A DNA stretch of 64,000 nt from NCBI GenBank assembly GCA_902795265.1, contig CADBKM010000007.1, positions 47,370 to 111,369 on the forward strand. The letters are read 5' to 3'. The position numbers and the translations under genes were made by a program. This stretch comes from an uncultured Eubacteriales bacterium. GTDB lineage: Bacteria > Bacillota > Clostridia > Peptostreptococcales > Anaerovoracaceae. This document shows positions 27,202-34,010 of this stretch, piece after piece (the first letter of the stretch is position 1; each line of letters begins with the position of its first letter). Under the pieces are notes generated by a model, which made no database searches, was not told where the DNA came from, and saw only the letters and a program-made list of their open reading frames with translations.

Positions 27202-28409
27202 AGAAGATCATGATACTCGGCGCAAGCGTGTACCAGGTGCCGCTTATACGGACAGCTAAGCGAATGGGCCTGTACACAATAGTCGCAAGTATTCCGGGTA
27301 ACTACCCGGGGTTTTCTGATGCCGATAAAGTCTACTACATAAACACGACTGACAAGGAGGCCATACTCGGGGCCTGCCGCGAGGAAGGCATAGACGGAAT
27401 ATGCACTTCGGGCACTGACGTCGCGGTAGCGACTATCGGCTACGTTAATGAGCAGATGGGTCTGTCGGGAATATCCGAAGAAGCTGCCGAAAAAGCGTGC
27501 AACAAGAGCGCGATGAAAGAGGCCTTCAGAGACGGAGGCGTTTCGGCTTCGAAGTTCATAAAGGCCGACAGCCTCGATGAAGCGTTCGCTGCCGCTGATG
27601 AGATCGGCTACCCGGTTGTCGTGAAGTGCGTTGACAGCTCCGGAAGCAGGGGCATCAATGTAGTCGAAAGCAAAGACGGCCTTGAGGCTGCCTTCAGCGA
27701 GGCGATCGGATACTCGCGTCAGAACTACGTGCTCATAGAAGAGATGCTCCGCGGCGACGAGATAGGAGTCGACGGCATGGTGCAGAACGGAGAGGTAGTG
27801 CTCATTGCTCCTCACCAGAAGTACACCTATAAATTCAACGGAGCCACGATACCGGCAGGGCATTCGTTCCCTTACCGCAACAGCGAAAAGGTGCTGGCTG
27901 AGATCGAAAAGCAGGTCACCCTCGCCGTTAAGGCGCTCGGCCTCGACAACTGCGCGTTCAACTCCGATGTGTTCGTCGACGGAGATAAGGTGCACATCAT
28001 AGAGATGGGCGGAAGAGCCGGAGCTACGGGGATCCCTGAACTGATCTCGATTTACTACGGCTTCGACTTTTACGAAAAGATGATAGAAAACGCGCTGGGC
28101 GGCATGGACGGACTCGGCATCGCGGATGAGAAGACTCCGTGCATGTCGAAGCTGCTGATGAGCCCGGTCGACGGAACGATCACTTCTATAGATGAAGACG
28201 TTATTGCAGATGTAAGGGCCCGCGGCTACGATGTGGTGCTCGACTACAAAGTGGGGCAGAGCGTTGAGCAGATGCACAATGGTACCACAAGGATAGGCCA
28301 CATAATTGCGCGCACCGATGACGGGCAGATCGTAAGCGGAGTCATGGATGAGATCTACGACGCGATCTGTGCGGACGGGACCCCGATGAAGGAATTATGG
28401 AAAAAGTAA
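27198..28409 (+). CDS. ATP-grasp ligase, second copy
   Basis: This 403-residue protein starts MKKIMILGASVYQVP. Its ATP-grasp core shows PVVVKCVDSSGSRG, VLIEEMLRGDEIGV and IIEMGGRAGATG (metal-binding Glu region), with a C-terminal extension of ~100 residues missing from the first copy. It is related to PurK/carbamoyl-phosphate synthase-type carboxylate-amine ligases. It overlaps the GT2 gene upstream by 4 bases and the SMR gene downstream by 13. Two different ATP-grasp enzymes in one operon suggest two successive amide-forming steps; the products cannot be deduced. Confidence 0.85.
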   Translation: MKKIMILGASVYQVPLIRTAKRMGLYTIVASIPGNYPGFSDADKVYYINTTDKEAILGACREEGIDGICTSGTDVAVATIGYVNEQMGLSGISEEAAEKACNKSAMKEAFRDGGVSASKFIKADSLDEAFAAADEIGYPVVVKCVDSSGSRGINVVESKDGLEAAFSEAIGYSRQNYVLIEEMLRGDEIGVDGMVQNGEVVLIAPHQKYTYKFNGATIPAGHSFPYRNSEKVLAEIEKQVTLAVKALGLDNCAFNSDVFVDGDKVHIIEMGGRAGATGIPELISIYYGFDFYEKMIENALGGMDGLGIADEKTPCMSKLLMSPVDGTITSIDEDVIADVRARGYDVVLDYKVGQSVEQMHNGTTRIGHIIARTDDGQIVSGVMDEIYDAICADGTPMKELWKK

Positions 28410-28780
28410 GGACATACGGACTTCTGCACTTATGCATAATGGTATTCTCATTTACAGGCGTATTCGCCAAGGCGGCCGCCAACGCGTATAACGCTGGCGG
28501 CTTCACGAATCCGCGCCTGTATCTTTTTGTGTTCCTTATGCTGGCGGTTTGCGTGGTGTACGCACTCGCCTGGCAGATAGTCATAAAGAATATAAGCCTG
28601 CACGTTGCTTACGCCAACCGAAGCGTCTACCTGATCTGGGGACAGATCTGGGCGGTGATGATCTACTCAGAGCATCTGACCATGAAGAACATAATCGGTC
28701 TTCTCGTGGTGCTGGCGGGCGTAGTGGTAGTGACGCTCAATACTAACTATGATGAAGAGAACGGGAGGGAAGCCGCATGA
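28397..28780 (+). CDS. SMR-family membrane protein, ArnE-like flippase subunit
   Basis: This 127-residue protein has four predicted membrane helices (near 8-26, 42-62, 75-92 and 97-115), the size and pattern of small multidrug resistance/EamA proteins. Two such genes in tandem, beside ArnC-like glycosyltransferases, resemble ArnE/ArnF, which are proposed to flip undecaprenyl-phosphate-linked aminoarabinose. The proposed role is half of a heterodimeric flippase for the lipid-linked sugar made by the GT2 enzymes. The start lies inside the preceding gene; the stop overlaps the next start (ATGA). Its N-terminal loop is longer than in typical SMR proteins. Confidence 0.78.
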   Translation: MEKVRTYGLLHLCIMVFSFTGVFAKAAANAYNAGGFTNPRLYLFVFLMLAVCVVYALAWQIVIKNISLHVAYANRSVYLIWGQIWAVMIYSEHLTMKNIIGLLVVLAGVVVVTLNTNYDEENGREAA

Positions 28781-29112
28781 ATATCTACTTATTGATGCTG
28801 TTTATAGCGACCTTCTTCTCGGCAGGCTCGCAGGTGCTGCTCAAGCAGAGTGCAAAGATGGAGCACAAGAGCTGGATCTTCGAGTACCTCAACTGGAGAG
28901 TCATCACAGCTTACTTCATCTCGTTCGCCGTGCTCTTTGTCAATACATGGGCGTTCACTAAGGTCGACATGCGTTACGGTTCGGTCATCGACACCTTCAC
29001 ATACGTGTTCGTAATGCTGCTGTCGTACTTCCTGCTCAAGGAGAAATTCAACAGAAAGCAGCTTATAGGCAACCTGATGATCATTGCGGGAGTGCTTATA
29101 TATACACTGTAA
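28777..29112 (+). CDS. SMR-family membrane protein, ArnF-like flippase subunit
   Basis: This 111-residue protein has four helices and typical SMR length. Recognisable features are GSQVLLKQSAK in the first helix region and a closing LIGNLMIIAGVLIYTL. It is translationally coupled to the preceding subunit by a 4-base overlap, which fits a 1:1 heterodimer. It likely exports or flips polyprenyl-phosphate-linked sugar. Small-molecule efflux is the main alternative, but the glycosyltransferase context makes that less likely. Confidence 0.78.
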   Translation: MNIYLLMLFIATFFSAGSQVLLKQSAKMEHKSWIFEYLNWRVITAYFISFAVLFVNTWAFTKVDMRYGSVIDTFTYVFVMLLSYFLLKEKFNRKQLIGNLMIIAGVLIYTL

Positions 29113-29115
29113 AAC

Positions 29116-29150
29116 CGGCCAGGATATGCTTTCCGGCCGCTTGCGTTTAA
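29116..29150 (+). terminator. Weak hairpin after the SMR pair
   Basis: CGGCC(A)GGA pairs with TCCGGCCG around a short loop and is followed by CTTGCGTTT, a poor T-run. It may partly separate the ten-gene run from the GT-C-like gene. Confidence 0.35.
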
Positions 29151-29159
29151 ACAACTGAC

Positions 29160-30923
29160 ATGAACGATAATAATTACGTAGAAAAACATGGTGAGAATAA
29201 GACCGCAGAAAAGAAGGACAGGGCGTGGAAGCTCTGGCTCATTTCGCTTGCTGTTAATCTTGTGATCCTGTTTGCGGTCATGCGTTTTGTGCCTATGTAC
29301 TATGAGACGAATGACGATTACTCGATCGCGTGCAAGATCGCCGAGGGTTATCCGTATGTCGGTTTCGTCAACTACTATCTGTGCAGGGTGCTCATAGTTA
29401 TCCAGAAGGCATTTACCGGCGTGAATGTATTCATGCTGTCGCAGATCGTGATGTCGTTCATGGCGTTTACTGCTGTTTTCAGGGTGCTTATCGAGCGCAG
29501 CAAGGAAGTGACTGAATGGCTGCTCGCTGCCTGCGTAATAGCATTCTTCGCGTTCGATCACTACAGCGCGATACAGTTCACAAAGACATCGGCGCTGCTC
29601 ATGGCGGCTGGCCTTATATATGTGGCCGACGCGTATACAAGGCGCAAATCGATTCTTGCGTATATCGGCGGATTCCTGCTGTACTTCACAGGCGTCTGCT
29701 ATAGGCAGATGGGAATGTTCCCGGCCGTATCGTTCATATTCCTGTTCATGCTCATATGGTGGCTGCTGAACGGAAAAGAGTATTTCAAAGGAAAGAAACC
29801 TGTACTGGAGATAGGTCTGGTGCTTGTCATAGTGGCGCTGCTCGTGGCGCCATACGGCTTCGATAAGATGTCGGACCGCATGAATGCATCAACGCCTGAG
29901 CTCGCTCTTGCCAGAGAGTACCAGGCGGAAAGAATCAAGATCACCGATTATCCGCTCACCAAGAACTACAACAAGTTCAAGGCTGATTACGACGCAGCCG
30001 GCCTGAGCGAGAACGATCTGTACACTGTCGACAGATTCGTGCTCGACTACGACGGAGCGGCTACTCTCGAAAACCTCAAGACGATCAACAAGATCAACTC
30101 ACCGGCTTTCTCGACTCACATGTCAGTGAAGAAGGCGGTAAAGAAGTTCATAAGAAAGACAATCAAGGCGCTTAAGGAACGCAGCTTTACCGGCATGCAT
30201 ATAATCGCGCTCGCCGGGCTCTGCTTATTCATGCTGCTGGCTGTCAGGCCTAAAAGCTGGATCTACATACCTCTCATAGGAGCGCTTACGGTCGCACTGT
30301 ATATCACTATTTATTACATGCAGCGTACCAACTACAGGGCGTTCTATGTCGCGGATGTCAGCGCCGCACTGTGGCTGCTCTACGTGATAATGGCCGAAGG
30401 CAAGGCGCCGGGCGAGAGAAAGGCGCTGCGCGTGTGGTCGGCACGTCTGCTCTGCGTTATCGCAGCCGCGGCTGTGCTCTGCTTCTTCCCTAAGGCAGGC
30501 AGGATCGAGAACGCCAAGGCCGAGCACAATATTGACATGGTTGCATCAGAAGAGGTCGCGGCATATCTCGAAAGCCATCCTGACAACTTCTATGTGATGC
30601 CGACACCGGTCCAGAAATGGCCGGCGACATACCTTGATCCGCTGGCTCCTGCCAAGATGCAGGATAACTGCACCAATACCGGAGGCTGGGAGACGATGAC
30701 TCCGTCGAGGCTCAACTTCCTTGCGGCGCACGGCGTCAGCAATCCGGTCAAGGATCTTATTGACGCTCCGAATATGTATATGTTCGGCAAGTACAAGAAG
30801 GACATGCTGCTCGAGTACTACAACAAATGGTACGGCAGCGAAGACCTTAAAATCGATTTAGAAAAGACCGATGAGGTGGATGGCATCGACGTATATAAAG
30901 TCGTGTCAGTTGACTTGAATTAG
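29160..30923 (+). CDS. Polytopic membrane protein, GT-C-like glycosyltransferase candidate
   Basis: This 587-residue protein has a soluble N-terminus, ~10 membrane helices and a C-terminal soluble domain of ~120 residues. An acidic pair, ETNDDYSI, follows the first span, the place where GT-C enzymes carry catalytic acidic residues. Following two GT2 polyprenyl-phosphate enzymes and a flippase pair, it is the expected outer-face transferase that moves sugar from the lipid carrier to a wall polymer. This is a structural inference; no family signature is certain. No Shine-Dalgarno precedes ATG 29160. Confidence 0.7.
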   Translation: MNDNNYVEKHGENKTAEKKDRAWKLWLISLAVNLVILFAVMRFVPMYYETNDDYSIACKIAEGYPYVGFVNYYLCRVLIVIQKAFTGVNVFMLSQIVMSFMAFTAVFRVLIERSKEVTEWLLAACVIAFFAFDHYSAIQFTKTSALLMAAGLIYVADAYTRRKSILAYIGGFLLYFTGVCYRQMGMFPAVSFIFLFMLIWWLLNGKEYFKGKKPVLEIGLVLVIVALLVAPYGFDKMSDRMNASTPELALAREYQAERIKITDYPLTKNYNKFKADYDAAGLSENDLYTVDRFVLDYDGAATLENLKTINKINSPAFSTHMSVKKAVKKFIRKTIKALKERSFTGMHIIALAGLCLFMLLAVRPKSWIYIPLIGALTVALYITIYYMQRTNYRAFYVADVSAALWLLYVIMAEGKAPGERKALRVWSARLLCVIAAAAVLCFFPKAGRIENAKAEHNIDMVASEEVAAYLESHPDNFYVMPTPVQKWPATYLDPLAPAKMQDNCTNTGGWETMTPSRLNFLAAHGVSNPVKDLIDAPNMYMFGKYKKDMLLEYYNKWYGSEDLKIDLEKTDEVDGIDVYKVVSVDLN

Positions 30924-30939
30924 CTGGAATTGTTATAAT
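30910..30939 (+). promoter_or_regulatory. Promoter of the L,D-transpeptidase-like gene
   Basis: TTGACT, an 18-base spacer and TATAAT with TGT upstream, giving a leader of about 50 bases to ATG 30998. The -35 overlaps the end of the preceding gene. Confidence 0.7.
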
Positions 30940-30997
30940 AACTTAATAATTATGCATTCATGGAATGTAAACCGCAAAGAAAGAGAAGGGAACAAAT

Positions 30998-32527
30998 ATG
31001 CGTAAAAGAATACTTGCTATCCTTATGATAGTCGCTCTCTTCGTTGTTATGGGTCCTGTCGAGATGTTTGCCTGGGCAGAGGACAACGAAAGCGCCGAGC
31101 CGGTTGAGGCAGTTGGGACTGAAGTTACTGAAGAAGTGACAGAAGAAGCTGCTGAAGAAACAACAGAGCCTGCGGCTGAGGTTACAGAACCTGCTGTCGT
31201 TGAAGAGCCTGCTGCAGAGGATGCCGTTGTTGAAGAGACAGCTGATGAAGAGGCTGAAAAAGATCTGATGGCTACATCTGCAACAGCTGTTACCGAGCTG
31301 ATCAACATAGCAGCAGGTACAGCTACCAGCAACTCTGTTCCGCTGACATGGGCCTTCAAGGAAGGTGAAGCCCTTGCTGACGGAGAGTCTATTACTATCT
31401 CTTATGGCAGCGGTGAAGCAACAGGAATCACAGGAACTTCCTATACAGTTACAGGTCTGGCTGCAGCTACGGATTACACATTTACATTCAAGATCGGCGA
31501 CAAGGTTGTCGGAACTGTCAAGGCTGCTACAGCAGCTGGTCCGGTCCCGGGATTCAGAAAGGTATCAAGCTACAGAGCTGTTTACCTCAGATGGAATGCT
31601 GTTGCCGGTGCTGCTAAGTACGAAGTCCAGATCAACGGAAAGAAAGTAGCTGATACTACAAAGCTCGAGTATAAGCACAATATCGGTACAGAAAAGGATA
31701 TCATAAACCTTTACAACACTGGTAAAGGCCAGAAGATCTCCGGCAATATCGATGGCAAAGACCGCTACACTTACACACTCATCGCAAAGGACTCAAGCGG
31801 AAAGGTTCTCGCGCAGTCCACAACTACAGGCGATATCGTTAAGACTCTTTACTACAAGCTCACTTTCAAGTCGGGCGCTACACTCACAAGCCACTCGGGC
31901 GGCAAGGTAAAGATCAAAGTAAAGAAGGGTGCTATCGTTTACGCAAGAGGCTTCAGCGATGGTAAGTACATCTTTGACTACAAGTGCAAAGACGGCAAGG
32001 TCAGAACTTACTACACGATGAAGATCAGAGTAAAGGCTAAACTGTCGAAGCACATCACTGCTGTAAAGAAAAAGAGAGGCACAAACACACAGCCTGCTTA
32101 CACAGAGGAAGAAGCTGAACAGTACGCAAATGACCGCGGCATCAAGAAGGCTACAACAAAGTACATGATCTGGATCAACCTGTTCTCACAGAAGGAGTAC
32201 ATCTTCCAGAAGTCGGGCGGCAAGTGGCAGGTCATGACTGCAAATGCAAATGGTCTGAGCAACAAGAAGATGTGCGCTCTGCCTATCTCCACAGGAAGAG
32301 CTACAATGCCTACAGCTACCGGTTCGACAAAGATCAACCGCAAGCTCAAGAGCCAGCACGGCACACCGCTCTGGAACGTAACAAAGTACTTCTCGGTACA
32401 TGGCGTCCAGAAGAAGTGGCCTAAACCGGGTTGGCCTGAATCAGGCGCATGCGCTAGAAACCAGAACCCTAACGCTAAGTGGATCTACAGCCAGATCCCT
32501 AAGTACAGCAGGGTATTCGTACACTAA
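30998..32527 (+). CDS. Secreted FN3-containing L,D-transpeptidase-like protein with altered active-site motif
   Basis: This 509-residue protein has a signal peptide ending near MFAWAED, an acidic Thr/Ala/Glu-rich linker (~27-90), two FN3-like domains (~95-270), a Lys-rich beta stretch, and a C-terminal YkuD-like domain (~385-509). The domain keeps the order of the family: MIWINLFSQKEYIFQ, TATGSTKI, then VHG (His468) and the Cys box near the end (Cys485). The usual SHGC is SGAC here, so the motif His is replaced, while the following Arg and the AKWIYSQIP helix remain. L,D-transpeptidases make 3-3 peptidoglycan cross-links or attach proteins; activity here is uncertain. Confidence 0.78.
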   Translation: MRKRILAILMIVALFVVMGPVEMFAWAEDNESAEPVEAVGTEVTEEVTEEAAEETTEPAAEVTEPAVVEEPAAEDAVVEETADEEAEKDLMATSATAVTELINIAAGTATSNSVPLTWAFKEGEALADGESITISYGSGEATGITGTSYTVTGLAAATDYTFTFKIGDKVVGTVKAATAAGPVPGFRKVSSYRAVYLRWNAVAGAAKYEVQINGKKVADTTKLEYKHNIGTEKDIINLYNTGKGQKISGNIDGKDRYTYTLIAKDSSGKVLAQSTTTGDIVKTLYYKLTFKSGATLTSHSGGKVKIKVKKGAIVYARGFSDGKYIFDYKCKDGKVRTYYTMKIRVKAKLSKHITAVKKKRGTNTQPAYTEEEAEQYANDRGIKKATTKYMIWINLFSQKEYIFQKSGGKWQVMTANANGLSNKKMCALPISTGRATMPTATGSTKINRKLKSQHGTPLWNVTKYFSVHGVQKKWPKPGWPESGACARNQNPNAKWIYSQIPKYSRVFVH

Positions 32528-32547
32528 TAACAACACAATAAGATAAG

Positions 32548-32582
32548 AAAGAAGCGTCTCGGGCGTCGGGACGCTTCTTTAC
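32548..32582 (+). terminator. Rho-independent terminator
   Basis: AAAGAAGCGTC pairs with GACGCTTCTTT around an 11-base loop and is followed by ACTG. It separates the transpeptidase-like gene from the flippase gene. Confidence 0.8.
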
Positions 32583-32610
32583 TGTATAGAGCATGTGAAG
32601 AAAGGCACTG

Positions 32611-33876
32611 ATGAACGGACTTAAAAGACTGTTTATACAATCGAAAAACATTAAGCGCGACAGCTACATCTGGAACACGATGTCGGCCATGCTTTTCGCG
32701 CTACAGTCCGCGATCGTGCTTCTGGTAATTACCAGGACGAACGGCCTCGAAGATGCGGGCGTCTTCTCGATCGCCTATGCTGTCGGAAGCCTCATGTATT
32801 ATGTCGGGGAATACGGTGTCAGAAAGTATCAGGTGAGCGATGTAAACGAGGAGCTCAGTTTCACAGACTACCATTCACACAGAGTCGTGGCCTGCGTTAT
32901 TACGGTAATCGCCAGTGTGATCTATACGCTTTACTGCTATAAGTTCCAGGACTACTCAGCTTACAAGGCATATATCGTATTCATGGTATGCATGGTAAAG
33001 GTGGTTGAGGCATATTCAGAGGTCTACTTCGGAAGATACCAGCAGGTAGGCAGACTTGACGTTTCAGCGAAGACAAATCTCTACAGAACCTTTATCGGCA
33101 TGGTCGCGTTCATGATAGCTCTGGCGATCACGCACGACATGGCTCTTTCAATGACCGTGTGGCTTGTCGCTGTTATCCTTGCCTTCCTCACATCCAGCCT
33201 GGCTGTAATGAAGGACTTCGCTCATCTTGAATTCAGATTCAACTGGGGAAAGATCTGGAAGATCTTTGTAGACTGCTTTCCGCTGTTCGCAGGTTACTTC
33301 ATGCTGCTCTATGTGAGCAATGCACCTAAGTACGCGATCGATGCCTGCATGACAGATACTGACCAGGCATGCTACAACTTCATCTTCATGCCTGTATTTG
33401 CGATCGGCCTGTTTGCGAACTTCATCTTTAACCCTATCCTCGTCGATCTTGCCCATAAATGGGAAGACTCCGAGATAAAGGGCTTCTCTAAGATAGTTGT
33501 CAGACAGATCTTTGTAATATTGGCGATCACGCTTCTCGCGATAGCCGTGGCTTTGACGATAGGCTGCCCGGTACTCGGAATCATGTATAACGCTGATCTT
33601 TCCGCATACAAGATCGACCTCGCCATACTCATGATAGGCGGCGGCATGCTGGCGCTAGTCAACTTCTTCGCTGTAGTCATAACAGTCATGAGATACCAGA
33701 AACACCTGACAGCCGGCTACATAGTGCTTGCCGTGCTTGCCGGGCTCACTGCAAACAAGGCGGTTGCGGCTTACGGCATCAGAGGCGCCTGCGTGCTTTA
33801 CACAGTGCTGCTGGCAATACTCTCGGCCGTGTTCGCGATCATGACATTCCGCTACATAAAAAAAGCGGGTCAGTAG
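32611..33876 (+). CDS. Wzx-type polysaccharide flippase (MOP superfamily)
   Basis: This 421-residue protein has about 12 hydrophobic helices spread over the whole length and GAAGAAAGG upstream of ATG. The pattern (early helix pair after a basic N-terminus, EYGVRKYQVSD loop, short Lys-rich tail) fits MATE/Wzx lipid-linked oligosaccharide flippases. It is the second export function in the window, beside the SMR pair. The TAG stop (33874-33876) lies inside a REP-like repeat that abuts the last codons, so the natural C-terminus may have been a few residues longer. Confidence 0.82.
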   Translation: MNGLKRLFIQSKNIKRDSYIWNTMSAMLFALQSAIVLLVITRTNGLEDAGVFSIAYAVGSLMYYVGEYGVRKYQVSDVNEELSFTDYHSHRVVACVITVIASVIYTLYCYKFQDYSAYKAYIVFMVCMVKVVEAYSEVYFGRYQQVGRLDVSAKTNLYRTFIGMVAFMIALAITHDMALSMTVWLVAVILAFLTSSLAVMKDFAHLEFRFNWGKIWKIFVDCFPLFAGYFMLLYVSNAPKYAIDACMTDTDQACYNFIFMPVFAIGLFANFIFNPILVDLAHKWEDSEIKGFSKIVVRQIFVILAITLLAIAVALTIGCPVLGIMYNADLSAYKIDLAILMIGGGMLALVNFFAVVITVMRYQKHLTAGYIVLAVLAGLTANKAVAAYGIRGACVLYTVLLAILSAVFAIMTFRYIKKAGQ

Positions 33877-33897
33877 GGACGGTTCCAGCTGTACCAC
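33868..33897 (+). repeat. REP-like repeat, copy C
   Basis: The core GGGACGGTTC (33876-33885) is preceded by GTA and followed by CAGCTGTACCAC. With copy D at 33946 in the opposite orientation it forms a 22-base inverted pair with one mismatch around a hairpin. It supplies the stop codon of the flippase gene. Confidence 0.8.
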
Positions 33898-33905
33898 AAA
33901 GAAAA

Positions 33906-33928
33906 AGCCTGCTCACAATGGGCAGGCT
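33906..33928 (-). terminator. Terminator for the minus-strand gene
   Basis: AGCCTGC pairs with GCAGGCT around a 9-base loop. The minus strand continues with TTTTTCTTT; the plus strand has no T-run. It ends the minus-strand gene at 34001. Confidence 0.75.
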
Positions 33929-33945
33929 GAGTAAGTACTCTGAGA

Positions 33946-34010
33946 GTGGTACAGTTGGAACCGTCCCAGGTGTACCAAAGTGGGTCGGTCAGAACCGTCC
34001 CTAGTGTACC
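33946..34010 (-). repeat. REP-like repeat, tandem copies D and E
   Basis: Two cores, GAACCGTCCC at 33958-33967 and at 33992-34001, lie in the same orientation (reverse of copies A-C), with a GTACCAAAGTGGGTCGGTC block between them. Read on the minus strand, copy E matches copy B most closely. Its TAG is the stop codon of the minus-strand gene ending at 34001. Confidence 0.8.

Noticed and set aside
26988-28301. Minus-strand frame of 437 codons opposite the GT2 and ATP-grasp genes
   Set aside because: Antisense shadow; the plus-strand proteins have full catalytic motifs and tight operon overlaps.
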